A stretch of 64,000 bases of DNA from Elusimicrobiota bacterium (GCA_019135865.1 JAGVVD010000019.1:124001-188000); one strand, 5' to 3'; counted from the stretch's first letter, positions 52,337 to 61,635 are shown. The notes: generated from the sequence alone by a model not told the origin. Numbers and translations are program-made.

Positions 52337-53581
52337 TTAGAACTTATAGCTCGCCGAGACGGCGGGCAGGCGGGCGATGGAGTTGTAGGTGCCGGCGAGT
52401 TCGGTCCCGGTCGTGAGGGAGCCGTTGTCCTGTATGCTGTCGCCGACCTTCCTTTCCATGAACTTCAGGTAAAGGTAGGACGCGTCGACGCTCCAGTTGC
52501 CCCTGCTCCAGCCCGCGCCCACGGAGAAGGCCAGGCGGTTGGCGCAGGGATTGCGGGTCTCGAAGTAGTAGTTCTTCACCGGCGTGAGATCGTAATAGGC
52601 CCCGGCGCGCAGCTTGAGGTTCTCGCTGACCTTATGCTCGGTGCCGAGGCGGAAGGCCCAGACCGCTTTCCAGTTCTTGGGGTCGACGGTCTGCGTCCAG
52701 GTGCCGTTGTCGCGCTGATAGTCTATGACCAGTTGGCTGTAGGTGGTCCAGTTGGTATAGTCGGCCTCGGCCGAGAACAGCCAGTCGTCGCCGGGCCGGT
52801 AGGCCGCGCCGACCTGGAAAGTGTCGGGGAGGGTTATAGTGGTGCGGCCGGGCCTGTTGTTGGCCGGGGGGAGTACGCCGGCGAAGATCCCGGTGGTCGG
52901 CAGATTGATGTTCCCGTCTATGCCCACCTTGACCTTGCTGCGGTAATTGGCGCCGAAGTTCCATTTGTTCCACCTGTACATGGCGGCCAGGTTCCAGCCC
53001 GCGCTGGTGCCGTCCCCTTCGAGGGTCTGCTCGATGTTCTGCGACGCCGCGCCGGAGTTCTCGATCTTCTTGTTCATCACCGCGTCCATGCGCACGAAAG
53101 TGCCGCCGGCGGCCACGGAGAGGTTCTCGTTGACCTTATAGGCGCCGTTGAGGTTGGTGTAGACCGCCTTCAGGGAGGACTTGGTCGCCACTTCGCGGGT
53201 CACCGCATTGACCGGGTCCCAGTCGGTCGAGAGGCCGTAGGGCGCGTTGACGCCGAGGCCGACGGCCCACTTGTCGTTCAGCTTGCGCGCGGCGTAGAAG
53301 TGGGGCAGGGTATGGAAGCGGCTTTTAGTCTCGTCGGTGACGGCGGCCGTCTTATGCTCCACCTGCGGCGCCACGAAGACCGCGCCCAGCGTCAGGTTGG
53401 TGCCTTCGAGGGCGGTGAGGGCCGCGGGATTGTACCAGACCGCGGAGGCGTCGTCGGCCACGGCCGTGAAGGCGTTGCCCATGCCGTTGGCGGCGGCGCC
53501 CTGGTTCGCCTGGCGGAAGCCGGCCGCGCCGGCATCGGCGGCCATGACCGCCACTATCAAGAGTATCGCTGTTCTTTTCAT
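52337..53581 (-). CDS. FadL/OmpP1/TodX-family outer-membrane transporter
   Basis: A 414-residue outer-membrane barrel with a signal peptide (KRTAILLIVAVMAADAGA). The N-terminal hatch region is typical: AGFRQANQGAAANGMGNAFT followed by AVADDASAVWYNPAAL. Alternating hydrophobic strands and the C-terminal aromatic (VSASYKF) fit a 14-strand barrel. The family imports long-chain fatty acids or hydrocarbons. The start at 53581 has AAGGAGA nine bases upstream. A perfect 15-bp inverted repeat lies about 100 bases upstream. Confidence 0.93.
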   Translation of the reverse strand: MKRTAILLIVAVMAADAGAAGFRQANQGAAANGMGNAFTAVADDASAVWYNPAALTALEGTNLTLGAVFVAPQVEHKTAAVTDETKSRFHTLPHFYAARKLNDKWAVGLGVNAPYGLSTDWDPVNAVTREVATKSSLKAVYTNLNGAYKVNENLSVAAGGTFVRMDAVMNKKIENSGAASQNIEQTLEGDGTSAGWNLAAMYRWNKWNFGANYRSKVKVGIDGNINLPTTGIFAGVLPPANNRPGRTTITLPDTFQVGAAYRPGDDWLFSAEADYTNWTTYSQLVIDYQRDNGTWTQTVDPKNWKAVWAFRLGTEHKVSENLKLRAGAYYDLTPVKNYYFETRNPCANRLAFSVGAGWSRGNWSVDASYLYLKFMERKVGDSIQDNGSLTTGTELAGTYNSIARLPAVSASYKF

Positions 53582-53678
53582 CGGTAGTATTCTCCTTGGA
53601 GCCTTGCCCGCGCCGGGTGCGTTCAGCCGCATTCATCCCGGAACGGGTTCGAGCCCGCTATATATTAATAGTTCTCCG

Positions 53679-53714
53679 GCGGCGGGACTTTGAGCCAGGT
53701 CAAAGTCCCGCCGC
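53679..53714. repeat. Perfect 15-bp inverted repeat between divergent genes
   Basis: GCGGCGGGACTTTGA and TCAAAGTCCCGCCGC flank GCCAGG. It has no T-run on either side. It lies between AT-rich promoter-like tracts of the fadL-type gene (minus) and the next plus-strand gene, so it may be a regulator site or an attenuating hairpin. Confidence 0.7.
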
Positions 53715-53733
53715 GAACGGGGGCCGTAGAGCC

Positions 53734-53762
53734 TTGACAAGTCAAATCTTTGCTGTTATTAA
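53734..53762 (+). promoter_or_regulatory. Sigma-70 promoter of exported-protein gene
   Basis: TTGACA (53734-53739), 17 bases, TATTAA (53757-53762). TTGAC-AA-GTCAA at the -35 box is itself a small palindrome. Confidence 0.7.
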
Positions 53763-53814
53763 TATGAGTGACGGCTTCTGGACGCCGTGATAAAGTGTCC
53801 GGTAAGGGGACGAT

Positions 53815-54750
53815 ATGAAATCGCTGTCAGCCACGGTTTTCGCTCTCGCGGTCTTGTGGGGCCCGGCCGCCGCTTCCGGTTTCGAGACGGAACTACAGCA
53901 GGCGGAGGACAACTTCGCGGAGGTCAGGATAGCGGAAGGCATAGGGGTCCCCGTTCCGGTGCCTTCGGCCGCCATGCCGGAGAGCGCGGCCGGCATGCCG
54001 GACATCTTCGGTTATTTCGAGGCGCTGGCCCCCTCCGAACCGGAGGCCAGGGAACTGGGCGGTCTTGAGAAAGGAGCCACGGCCCTGACCCGGCCCGCCG
54101 GCGAGGTGCTTTACAGCGTGGACCTGGCCAAAGTGCGCAACGCCTACCTGCGCACCTCCAGGACCTTCAAGACCTCGCGGGGGACCATGGTCCACGTGAG
54201 CGGCTCCAAGGCCTCCAATTGCCCCGACGGCGGGAACGGCTGCAAGGACAAGGAGAAGTTCTTCCTGGTCCTGACCACCGACAAGGGCGAGTCCTTCTTC
54301 GCCCGGGCCATGGAGATCGTCAACTGGGGCATCTTCATGAGCGGTTCCAAGACCTTCTCTATCGACGGCGAGAAATACACGGTCAAGGTGAAGGCCAACG
54401 CCTCCACCCCGGAGAACAGCACGCTGGAGGTGAAAGGACCCCGCGGCGTGGCGCTTACCGCCAGCCTGAAGGACCTGGGCGACGCCGTGGCGGCCAGGGG
54501 CGTGGACGTGCGCCTGTCGAAGAACTACAAGCTGGCCTACGGCAACGAGATAGTCCAGGGGCCGCAGGGCGCCAGGTTCACCCAGAAAATGCTGGTCCTG
54601 ATGATCCCGTTCCCGGTCGAGGACGCGACCAATTACTTCATACTCGAAGCCGCGGATATAAAGCCAGGCGGAGTCATGTTCCCGGAACTGGACAGGGGCC
54701 ACGGCTTCCGCATAAACGGAGGCACGCTGGAGATCTTCAGGCTCAACTGA
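53815..54750 (+). CDS. Exported protein of unknown function
   Basis: A 311-residue protein with a signal peptide ([20 protein letters not shown]). The mature part begins with an Ala/Pro-rich stretch (with [18 protein letters not shown]), then about 220 residues of mostly beta-type sequence ([36 protein letters not shown]). Two cysteines lie close together ([11 protein letters not shown]). No family recognised. It has a strong promoter, SD AAGGGG, and its own terminator. Confidence 0.65.
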   Translation: MKSLSATVFALAVLWGPAAASGFETELQQAEDNFAEVRIAEGIGVPVPVPSAAMPESAAGMPDIFGYFEALAPSEPEARELGGLEKGATALTRPAGEVLYSVDLAKVRNAYLRTSRTFKTSRGTMVHVSGSKASNCPDGGNGCKDKEKFFLVLTTDKGESFFARAMEIVNWGIFMSGSKTFSIDGEKYTVKVKANASTPENSTLEVKGPRGVALTASLKDLGDAVAARGVDVRLSKNYKLAYGNEIVQGPQGARFTQKMLVLMIPFPVEDATNYFILEAADIKPGGVMFPELDRGHGFRINGGTLEIFRLN

Positions 54751-54766
54751 GCCGGCGCCGAGGGAC

Positions 54767-54797
54767 GAAAAGCCCCGGGCTCCGCCCGGGGCTTTTC
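54767..54797. terminator. Bidirectional terminator
   Basis: GAAAAGCCCCGGGC-TCC-GCCCGGGGCTTTTC, a 14-bp stem with T-run. Confidence 0.93.
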
Positions 54798-54812
54798 ATT
54801 TTGGGTAAATAC

Positions 54813-54818
54813 TATAAT
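54813..54818 (+). promoter_or_regulatory. -10 box, leaderless start of cysE
   Basis: A consensus TATAAT lies exactly six bases before the ATG at 54825; there is no SD. Confidence 0.7.
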
Positions 54819-54824
54819 GTAGCG

Positions 54825-55442
54825 ATGTTCAACTTCGCCGAGGACATAAACACCGTTTTCCGCAAGGACCCGGCCGCGCGCGGCCTTTTCGAGGTGCTGA
54901 CCTGCTATCCGGGACTGCACGCGGTCTGGCTGCATCGCCTGGCGCACCGTCTCTGGACCGCCGGCTGGCATACCGCGGCCCGGCTTATCTCGCATGTCGC
55001 GCGCTTTTTCACCGGCGTGGAGATACATCCCGGCGCGACCATAGGCCGCCGCTTCTTCATCGACCACGGCATGGGCGTCGTCATCGGCGAGACGACCGAG
55101 ATAGGCGACGATGTCCTGCTCTACCAGGGCGTCGTGCTGGGCGGCACCTCGCTGGAGCATAAGAAGCGCCATCCCACGCTGGGCGACGGGGTGGTGGTGG
55201 GCGCGGGCGCCATAATTCTGGGCGCGATCAGCATAGGCGCGCGCTCCAGGGTGGGCGCCGGCTCGGTGGTACTGCAGGCCGTGCCGCCCGACAGCACCGT
55301 TTTCGGCGTGCCCGCCCACGCCAAGGCGGCCCCGGCCGAGAAGGGAACGCAATTGGACCACGACAGGGTGGCCGACGTCTGCTGGGACGAACTGGAAGCC
55401 CTGCGGGCGGAACTGGACGTCCTTAAAAAGAAGGTCGGATGA
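54825..55442 (+). CDS. cysE: Serine O-acetyltransferase
   Basis: A 205-residue hexapeptide-repeat enzyme: an N-terminal helical part ([20 protein letters not shown]) and the left-handed beta-helix ([60 protein letters not shown]). It makes O-acetylserine for cysteine synthesis. It is of the short type also found in plants and many bacteria. The start is leaderless. Its stop overlaps the cysK start by four bases, so the two enzymes of the pathway are co-expressed. Confidence 0.95.
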   Translation: MFNFAEDINTVFRKDPAARGLFEVLTCYPGLHAVWLHRLAHRLWTAGWHTAARLISHVARFFTGVEIHPGATIGRRFFIDHGMGVVIGETTEIGDDVLLYQGVVLGGTSLEHKKRHPTLGDGVVVGAGAIILGAISIGARSRVGAGSVVLQAVPPDSTVFGVPAHAKAAPAEKGTQLDHDRVADVCWDELEALRAELDVLKKKVG

Positions 55443-56359
55443 AATACGCCCCGGACATCGTTTCCCTTATCGGCGCGACCCCGCTGCTGCGCCTCAACAA
55501 AGTGGTGCCGGCCGGCCGGCTGGCCCTGGCCAAACTCGAATCCTTCAACCCGATGGGCAGCGTCAAGGAGCGGGCCGCTCTCGGCATGCTGTCCGCGGCC
55601 AGGGAGGAGGGGCTCCTCGAACCCGGCGGCACGGTGGTGGAACCCACTTCCGGCAATACCGGCATAGCGCTGGCCTGGCTCTGTTCGCTGTGGGGATACA
55701 AGGTGATACTTACGATGCCCGAGACGATGAGCGCCGAGCGGCGGGCCCTGCTCAAGGCGCTGGGCGCCCAACTGGTGCTCACGCCGGGGGCCGAGGGCAT
55801 GGCCGGGGCCGTCAAAAAGGCGGCGGAGATAGCGGCGGAGACCCCCGGTTCTTATATGCCGCAGCAGTTCGAGAATCCCGCCAACCCGGCCATGCACCGG
55901 CGTACCACCGCCGAGGAGATCTGGCGGGACACGGACGGGAAGCTGGATATTTTCATAGCCGGCGTGGGCACCGGCGGCACTATGACCGGAGTCGCGGAGG
56001 CGCTGAAGGCGCGCAAGCCCGGCCTGCGCGTCGTGGCCGTGGAGCCCGACGCCTCGCCCGTGCTCTCGGGCGGCGTCAAAGGGCCGCATAAGATACAGGG
56101 CATAGGAGCGGGCTTCGTGCCGGGCGTTCTCAAAAAAGGACTCATCGACGAAATAGTCCGGGTCGGGGACGACGACGCGGCCGTCATGACCCGCCGCCTG
56201 CTGCGCGAGGAGGGGATCTTCGCCGGCATCTCTTCGGGCGCGGCCGCCTGGGCCGCCGCGAAGGTACTGTCGGAGCCGGAGGCTGAGAGTAAGACCGCCG
56301 TAGTCGTCTTCCCCGACACGGGGGAGCGTTACATGAGCACGGGGGTGTTCGGCTCATGA
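55439..56359 (+). CDS. cysK: Cysteine synthase (O-acetylserine sulfhydrylase)
   Basis: A 306-residue PLP enzyme: [11 protein letters not shown], the PLP Lys in [12 protein letters not shown], the substrate loop [12 protein letters not shown], and the phosphate-binding [13 protein letters not shown]. It makes cysteine from O-acetylserine and sulfide and may form a complex with CysE. It overlaps cysE and the downstream nudix gene by four bases each. Confidence 0.95.
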   Translation: MKYAPDIVSLIGATPLLRLNKVVPAGRLALAKLESFNPMGSVKERAALGMLSAAREEGLLEPGGTVVEPTSGNTGIALAWLCSLWGYKVILTMPETMSAERRALLKALGAQLVLTPGAEGMAGAVKKAAEIAAETPGSYMPQQFENPANPAMHRRTTAEEIWRDTDGKLDIFIAGVGTGGTMTGVAEALKARKPGLRVVAVEPDASPVLSGGVKGPHKIQGIGAGFVPGVLKKGLIDEIVRVGDDDAAVMTRRLLREEGIFAGISSGAAAWAAAKVLSEPEAESKTAVVVFPDTGERYMSTGVFGS

Positions 56360-56814
56360 AGCTGGCCACTCTCTGCTATGTGCGCCGCGGCGGCCGCACG
56401 CTGATGCTGCACCGGGTCAAGAAGAAGGACGACGTGCACGAGGGCAAGTGGAACGGCCTGGGCGGCAAGCTGGAACCGGGCGAAAGCCCCGAGGACTGCG
56501 TCGTCAGGGAGATACGGGAGGAGGCGGGGCTGCGGATAAAGGGTCCCGTGCTCAAGGGCGTGCTGACCTTCCCCGATTTCGCCAAAGGCGAGGACTGGTA
56601 CGTCTTCGTTTTCACCGCTTCCGATTTTACGGGAAAACTTATCGATTCGCCCGAGGGAGAACTGAAGTGGATCCCCGACCGGGGCCTCCTTAAGCTCAAT
56701 CTCTGGGAGGGCGACAGGGTCTTCCTGCCGCTGCTCCGCCGCCGCGGCCATTTCTCCGGCAAGTTCCATTACCGCGCCGGCCGCCTGGTCAAATACAAGG
56801 TGGAGAAATATTGA
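56356..56814 (+). CDS. Nudix hydrolase (MutT/8-oxo-dGTP type)
   Basis: A 152-residue protein with a full nudix box ([20 protein letters not shown] followed by EAGL). The N-terminal [20 protein letters not shown] and WNGLGGKLE resemble MTH1-like 8-oxo-dGTP diphosphatases. It is the last gene of the cysE-cysK unit, overlapping cysK by four bases, and is followed by a terminator. Confidence 0.9.
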   Translation: MKLATLCYVRRGGRTLMLHRVKKKDDVHEGKWNGLGGKLEPGESPEDCVVREIREEAGLRIKGPVLKGVLTFPDFAKGEDWYVFVFTASDFTGKLIDSPEGELKWIPDRGLLKLNLWEGDRVFLPLLRRRGHFSGKFHYRAGRLVKYKVEKY

Positions 56815-56844
56815 TGCCCGGTTATAGGTTCCCCTCCCGGACTT

Positions 56845-56869
56845 CCGGACCGCCGCGGTCCGGCTTTTT
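56845..56869 (+). terminator. Rho-independent terminator after the nudix gene
   Basis: CCGGACCG-CCG-CGGTCCGG followed by C and five T. Confidence 0.88.
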
Positions 56870-56877
56870 GAAATTCA

Positions 56878-57085
56878 CCCGGCGCTGCGCTCGGCCGGGC
56901 ACGAACTCGGCCCGGGCGCATAGCGCCTCGGGCCTCAGACATTCATGCCCGTCCGGCAGTGCCGAGGCGGCGTGCCAGCTAAGCAGGACCGCCTCGGAGC
57001 TCCGAGCATCGTAAGCGCGAGGAGCGAGAGCCGAGGACCGACGCGCTATGCGCGCGAGTCCGTGTCCTGCGTGCTGGCACGCCGA
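56878..57085. repeat. Inverted-duplicated, highly palindromic element
   Basis: This gene-free stretch holds two inverted copies of a segment: plus-strand 56901-56936 (ACGAACTCG, then GCGCATAGCGC, TCGG and CCTC) and the complement of about 57031-57066 (ACGGACTCG, GCGCATAGCGC, TCGG, CCTC). Each copy folds: GGCCCG-GGCGC-ATA-GCGCC-T-CGGGCC (56909-56934) and GGAC-CGA-CGCGC-TAT-GCGCG-CGA-GTCC (57035-57061). An 18-bp stem with one internal loop joins 56969-56989 to 57064-57083, and CTCGGAGCTCCGAG is a palindrome at 56994-57007. It may be a miniature mobile or REP-like element or a structured RNA. Confidence 0.55.
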
Positions 57086-57138
57086 CATGCCCCCGGCATA
57101 ATTCTCCGCTTTGTTAGCGCGGGGAACTGAAGAACGAT

Positions 57139-58269
57139 ATGGAAAAGACGGTTAAGGCGCTGGGACTGATGAGCGGGACTTCGGCGGACGGATTGTCCGT
57201 CGCGTACTGCGAGATAAAAGGGCGCTCGCTGAAGGTCCTCAAATTCGCCAATTACGCCTACCCCGCGGCCCTGCAGGCGCGCATAATAGCGGCAAAGGAT
57301 ATGCGCGCGCCGGAGCTTTCCGCGCTCAATTCCGGACTGGGCCGGCTCTGGGCCGACATGGTCAGAAAGTTCTGCCGCGACAAGGGCGTCCCGCTCAAGT
57401 CTTTGGACGTCATAGGCTCGCACGGCCAGACCGTCTGGCACGCCCCCGGCAAAAAAGGGCATACCCTGCAGATCGGCGACCCCGCCTTCCTGGCCGAGGA
57501 GACCGGCGTCCCGGTGGTCTCCGACTTCCGCCCGGCCGACATGGCCGCCGGCGGCGAGGGCGCCCCGCTGGTCCCTTTCATGGACGAGTATCTCTACGGC
57601 GGCGGCGCGCCGGTCGCGCTGCAGAACATAGGCGGCGTGGGCAATATCGCTTTCGCCGGCAGGGGGATAAAGACCTTCGGCTTCGACACCGGCCCCGGCA
57701 ATTCCCTCATGGATACCGCCGTCTGCGAACTTTCCCGCGGGAAGCTCTCCTATGACAGGAACGGGGCCTGGGCCGCCGCCGGGGAGCCGGACATGCGGAA
57801 GGTGAGGGCGCTGCTGAAAGCGCCTTTCTTCACGCGCCGCCCTCCCAAATCCCTGGACCGCAGCGAATATACCCTCGCTTTCATAAAGAGGAACTTCGGT
57901 CCGCTGTTCAGCCGCCGCCGCTCGCGCGACCTGCTGGCCACGCTCAACGCCTTCACCGCCGCCTCGATAGCGCTGGCTTTCAGGGACCGCGCGCCCCGGG
58001 GTACGCGCGAGCTCATAGTCGCCGGCGGCGGCGCGCTCAACCCGGTGCTCATGGACGCCATCGCCGCCTTCCTCCTGCCGCTGGGCGCGCGCGTCCGTTC
58101 CTGCGCGGAGCTGGGCCTGCATCCGCTGGCCAAGGAGCCGGCCTGCTTCGCCCTCCTGGCCGCGCTGGCGCTGCGGGGCCGGGCCAATCATTGTCCTTCG
58201 GCCACCGGAGCCCGTTCGGCGAGGGTGCTGGGCCGCGTCTCGGCTCCCTATCCCCGGCGCCATATTTAG
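57139..58269 (+). CDS. anmK: Anhydro-N-acetylmuramic acid kinase
   Basis: A 376-residue sugar kinase of peptidoglycan recycling: it opens and phosphorylates anhMurNAc to MurNAc-6-P. Seen: the phosphate loop GLMSGTSADG, the base Asp in KTFGFDTGPGNSLMD, SHGQTVWHAPG, and AGGGALNPVLMD. The usual GTSxDGxD reads GTSADGLS, so one conserved Asp is Ser. It fits with the amidase at the left edge as part of wall turnover. No good SD is seen before the ATG. Confidence 0.93.
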   Translation: MEKTVKALGLMSGTSADGLSVAYCEIKGRSLKVLKFANYAYPAALQARIIAAKDMRAPELSALNSGLGRLWADMVRKFCRDKGVPLKSLDVIGSHGQTVWHAPGKKGHTLQIGDPAFLAEETGVPVVSDFRPADMAAGGEGAPLVPFMDEYLYGGGAPVALQNIGGVGNIAFAGRGIKTFGFDTGPGNSLMDTAVCELSRGKLSYDRNGAWAAAGEPDMRKVRALLKAPFFTRRPPKSLDRSEYTLAFIKRNFGPLFSRRRSRDLLATLNAFTAASIALAFRDRAPRGTRELIVAGGGALNPVLMDAIAAFLLPLGARVRSCAELGLHPLAKEPACFALLAALALRGRANHCPSATGARSARVLGRVSAPYPRRHI

Positions 58270-58275
58270 TAAAAT
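58270..58275 (+). promoter_or_regulatory. -10 box, leaderless start of squalene/phytoene synthase gene
   Basis: TAAAAT lies exactly six bases before the ATG at 58282; no SD. It overlaps the end of anmK by its position right after the stop. Confidence 0.6.
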
Positions 58276-58281
58276 TTCACG

Positions 58282-59352
58282 ATGCCGCAAAAGAGACAGG
58301 ACCCACTGCCAGGCGACCTGACCGCCACGCTCAAGGCGGTCTCGCGCACCATCTATTTCAGTTTCAAGGTGCTGCCGCCGGACATAAGGCTGCCGATGGC
58401 CCTGGCCTACCTGCTCTGCCGGGCCATGGATACCATCGTGGATTCCTCCGGCGCGGACCCCGGCGAGAAGAAGAAATTCCTGGACCTTCTCGCGGGCATA
58501 GGCCCCGGTTTCGACCCGGCCGCGGGGGCCGCCGCCGCCGCGGCCTTCCTGCCCGGAGTGAAGCACAAGGGCGAGAGGGCGCTGCTCGGTTCCATGGGCG
58601 ACGTTTTCGCGCGCGCGCTTTCGCTGGAGGAGGCGGACCTGGCCGATCTCGGGAAAGTCGCGGCCGGCGTAGCCTCCGGTATGCGGATGGACCTCGCTCT
58701 CTTCGACGGGGGGAGCGCCCGCGCGCCCAGGGCCCTGCCGGACGACGACGCGCTCCTGCGCTATTGCGACTTCATAGGCGGCAAACCGGGCGTTTTCTGG
58801 ACGGCGCTCTATATGCGCCGCCTGCGCGCGGCGTTCCCCGAAACTTCCGGCCTGCCTTCGGAAGCGGACGGGGGCATGATCGGTTCGGCCCTGCAGGTCA
58901 CCAACATCCTCAAGGACGCGGCGGCGGACCTGGCGCTGGGCCGCTGCTATTTCCCCGCCGCCGATCTCGCGTCCAGGGGGCTCTCGCCGGCCGACCTGGG
59001 CGACCCTGAGGCCATGCGCAGGCTCAGGCCCGTCGTGGACAAGTGGATAGCCTGGGCCGTGGACCAGCTGGACATCTGCGAGGCTTTCGTGTCGTCCATC
59101 CCAAAGTCCGAGCTCGGCATGCGCGCCGCCGTGATCTGGCCCGTCTACTGGGCCATGGACACGCTGCTGGAGGTGTCGAAGTCCAATATACTGGACCCGC
59201 ACGCCAGGCCGAGGATAAGCAAGAGGCGGGTCTACTCCACTATCGCGTCCACCCCGCCGCTGCTGCTGAGCAACACCGCTTTCACGCGCGGCTACAGGTT
59301 CCGCCGCGAGACGCTGATAGTTTCCATATCCGGAACGGGGGTGCAGCCATGA
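58282..59352 (+). CDS. Squalene/phytoene synthase family protein
   Basis: A 356-residue head-to-head prenyl synthase. The first Asp-rich motif is AMDTIVDSS (DxxxD) and the second lies in ALQVTNILKDAAADLALGRC, which departs from the usual NxxRDxxED (Lys for Arg, and Ala-Asp for Glu-Asp). Residues before this (ISRTIYFSFKVLP-like, here VSRTIYFSFKVLPPDIRLPM) fit the family. It would join two C15 or C20 diphosphates to squalene- or phytoene-type products. No other carotenoid or hopanoid gene lies in the window, so the product is open. Confidence 0.85.
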   Translation: MPQKRQDPLPGDLTATLKAVSRTIYFSFKVLPPDIRLPMALAYLLCRAMDTIVDSSGADPGEKKKFLDLLAGIGPGFDPAAGAAAAAAFLPGVKHKGERALLGSMGDVFARALSLEEADLADLGKVAAGVASGMRMDLALFDGGSARAPRALPDDDALLRYCDFIGGKPGVFWTALYMRRLRAAFPETSGLPSEADGGMIGSALQVTNILKDAAADLALGRCYFPAADLASRGLSPADLGDPEAMRRLRPVVDKWIAWAVDQLDICEAFVSSIPKSELGMRAAVIWPVYWAMDTLLEVSKSNILDPHARPRISKRRVYSTIASTPPLLLSNTAFTRGYRFRRETLIVSISGTGVQP

Positions 59353-59840
59353 AGAAACTTCTACCGGCGCTTGTCGCGCTCTCCCTGGCGGCCTGCGCCG
59401 GCGGACCGGCGACGAAAGCCGAGGCCGAAGAAGAGCGCCGGGCCGAACTGGAGCTGCAGTCGGTGATGGACATGGTGACCAGCAGGCAGGTCAAGCCGAT
59501 AGAGTTCGAGTTCAATTCCGACGTCCTGCTCCCCAGCTCGATGGACCTCCTGGACCGCGTGGCCGCCGTGCTGCGTGGCCGTCCCCGCCTCAAGCTGATA
59601 GTGGAGGGCCACACAGACGACGTGGGGGACGACGCCTACAACATGGAGCTCTCCCGCTACAGGGCCGACGCGGTCAAGACCTACCTGGTCAGGAAAGGAG
59701 GGATACACCCGGAGACCGTGCTCTCGCGAGGCTACGGCGAGACGCGCCCGGTCAGCCCCGGTACTACCGAGAAGGACAGAGCTCTCAACCGCCGCGTCGA
59801 GTTCAGGATAACCACCCGCGACTGGGGCACCGTGTTCTGA
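59349..59840 (+). CDS. OmpA/Pal-like peptidoglycan-binding lipoprotein
   Basis: A 163-residue protein with a lipobox (ALSLAACAGG) and an OmpA C-terminal domain: IEFEFNSDVLLPSSMDLLDR, LIVEGHTDDVGDDAYNMELS, and LNRRVEFRI. The Asp and Arg that grip diaminopimelate are present. It would tether the outer membrane to the wall. Its start overlaps the upstream stop by four bases. Confidence 0.93.
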   Translation: MKKLLPALVALSLAACAGGPATKAEAEEERRAELELQSVMDMVTSRQVKPIEFEFNSDVLLPSSMDLLDRVAAVLRGRPRLKLIVEGHTDDVGDDAYNMELSRYRADAVKTYLVRKGGIHPETVLSRGYGETRPVSPGTTEKDRALNRRVEFRITTRDWGTVF

Positions 59841-59862
59841 AGGCCCTTCCCCAGGGAAAAAG

Positions 59863-59890
59863 AAAACCCCGCCTTCCGGCGGGGTTTTTT
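59863..59890. terminator. Bidirectional terminator
   Basis: AAAACCCCGCC-TTCC-GGCGGGGTTTTTT between the convergent lipoprotein gene and obgE. Confidence 0.92.
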
Positions 59891-59909
59891 ATTCCGGGCT
59901 CCGGGGTCC

Positions 59910-61292
59910 CTACTTTTTCCGGAATTTTTTCTTGCGCCTGGCCTCGAGCTTCACATTGTGCTTGTACTTGTAGGCGAATTTGCCCGGCCTGCCGGCGGGT
60001 ACCGGCGGCGGTTCCTGCCATTCGAACTCCCAGCCTTCGACCGATACGATGTCGCCTTCTGCGGCGCCCGCCTTTTTCAGGGCCTTGTCCAGGCCTATGC
60101 CCTTGAAGATGCGGCGCAGGCGCTCGAGAGAATCCGGCTGGCCGAAATTGGTCATGGCCAGCAGGGTCTTCAGCCGCGGTCCGCGCACGTTCCAGCGGTT
60201 ATTGCCGGAGTTCTCGACCCGGAAGCCCTTGTCCATCTTCAGCTCCAGCACGGGCGCTTTCTCCTCCGGCTTATAGAGTTCCGGCGCCGGCAGGGAGGGC
60301 AGCAGTTCTATGACGCGGTCGAGCAGTTTCGAGACGCCTTCTCCGGTCACGCCGGAGATCAGGAACACCTCGTCCTTCCGGTATTTCTTCTTTATGGCGG
60401 CGAAAGCTCCGGCCGCCTCGGGCAGGTCGGCTTTCGTGACGGCCAGCAGGCGTTTGCGGGCGCCCAGTTCCGGGCTGAATTCGGCGAGCTCCGAGGCGAT
60501 CACCTTCACGCTTTTCTCCGGCGTGACGCCGCCGAAGCCCTGGGGATCGACCAGCTGTATGATAAGGCGGGTGCGCAGTATGTGGCGCAGGAAATCGTCG
60601 CCGAGCCCCTTGCCCTCGTGCGCGCCCTCTATCAGGCCGGGTATGTCCGCCACGACGAAGCCGGAGTATTTGTGCGTGACCACGCCCAGGTTGGGGTTGA
60701 GCGTGGTGAAGGGATAGGCCGCTATCCTGGGCCGCGCCGCGCTGATGCGCGAGAGGAGAGTGGATTTGCCGGCGTTGGGGAAGCCGGCCAGCCCCACGTC
60801 GGCCAGCAGGCTGAGCTCCAGGTCCAGGGTGGATTCCTCGCCGGGCTCGCCTTTCTCGGAGATCATCGGCGCGGTGTTGAAATGGGTCTTGAACATGGCG
60901 TTGCCGCGGCCGCCGCGCCCGCCTTTGGCGGCCAGGAATGAATCCCCTTCGTTCTTCAGGTCGGCGACGACCTGGCCGCCCTTGAGCACCAGCGTGCCGG
61001 GGGGGACGGGGACGACGGTGTCCCCGCCGTCGCGGCCGTAGAGGTTCTTGCCCTTGCCGTTGCCGCCGTCCGCCGCGGCCACGTGGGGGTGGAAGGAGAG
61101 CTCGGTGAGAGTGTTGCAGCCGGCCGAGGCGCGCAGTACGATGTCGCCGCCCTCCCCGCCGTTGCCGCCGTTGGGGCCGCCGTAGGGGATGTACTTCTCG
61201 CGCCGCATCGAGGCGCAGCCGTCGCCGCCCTTGCCCGCCTTGAGGAATATCCTGACCTGGTCGACGAACCCGCCGCGTTCTCTTTCAGCCAT
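59910..61292 (-). CDS. obgE: GTPase Obg/CgtA
   Basis: A 460-residue GTPase of ribosome assembly. The glycine-rich Obg domain spans about 1-165 (GGPNGGNGGEGGDIVL), the G domain follows with G1 GFPNAGKST, G3 DIPGLIEGAHEGKGLG and G4 TKADLP, and a C-terminal OCT domain is present (VENSGNNRWNVRGPRLKTLL). A basic tail ends the protein. It lies downstream of rplU-rpmA, the usual order, but a terminator separates it from rpmA. Confidence 0.97.
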   Translation of the reverse strand: MAERERGGFVDQVRIFLKAGKGGDGCASMRREKYIPYGGPNGGNGGEGGDIVLRASAGCNTLTELSFHPHVAAADGGNGKGKNLYGRDGGDTVVPVPPGTLVLKGGQVVADLKNEGDSFLAAKGGRGGRGNAMFKTHFNTAPMISEKGEPGEESTLDLELSLLADVGLAGFPNAGKSTLLSRISAARPRIAAYPFTTLNPNLGVVTHKYSGFVVADIPGLIEGAHEGKGLGDDFLRHILRTRLIIQLVDPQGFGGVTPEKSVKVIASELAEFSPELGARKRLLAVTKADLPEAAGAFAAIKKKYRKDEVFLISGVTGEGVSKLLDRVIELLPSLPAPELYKPEEKAPVLELKMDKGFRVENSGNNRWNVRGPRLKTLLAMTNFGQPDSLERLRRIFKGIGLDKALKKAGAAEGDIVSVEGWEFEWQEPPPVPAGRPGKFAYKYKHNVKLEARRKKKFRKK

Positions 61293-61325
61293 ATCGGTTA
61301 CCGCCGTTCCTGCCTTTCAAAAAAA

Positions 61326-61352
61326 AACCTCCCAACCGGAAGTCGGGAGGTT
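61326..61352 (-). terminator. Rho-independent terminator between rpmA and obgE
   Basis: On the minus strand AACCTCCC ... GGGAGGTT is followed by seven T. It would reduce obgE relative to the ribosomal genes. Confidence 0.88.
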
Positions 61353-61371
61353 CTCGTCCTGGACGCGCTCC

Positions 61372-61635
61372 TTACTTGGAGGCGACCGGGTAGACGCTGA
61401 TCTGCTTCCTGCCCTTGCTGTGCCACTCGAACTTGATGACGCCGGCGGCCTTGGCGAACAGCGTGTCGTCCGAACCCTTCCCGACGTTGAGGCCGGGGTG
61501 GAACTTGGTGCCGCGCTGGCGCACTATGACCTCGCCGGCCTTGACGAACTGGTCGCCGTAGCGCTTGACGCCCAGCCTTTGGCCGTGGCTGTCGCGCCCG
61601 TTTGTGGATGAACCCTGTGATTTTGTTCCGGCCAT
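61372..61635 (-). CDS. rpmA: 50S ribosomal protein L27
   Basis: An 87-residue protein with the L27 hallmark: [20 protein letters not shown] and [13 protein letters not shown]. The short N-terminus ([10 protein letters not shown]) is of the uncleaved type that reaches the peptidyl-transferase centre. SD AGAGGT lies upstream. It follows rplU by 25 bases. Confidence 0.97.
   Translation of the reverse strand: MAGTKSQGSSTNGRDSHGQRLGVKRYGDQFVKAGEVIVRQRGTKFHPGLNVGKGSDDTLFAKAAGVIKFEWHSKGRKQISVYPVASK

Noticed and set aside
56822-57088. 88-codon minus-strand open frame in the palindromic element
   Set aside because: Its codons are explained by the inverted repeats and it crosses a terminator.
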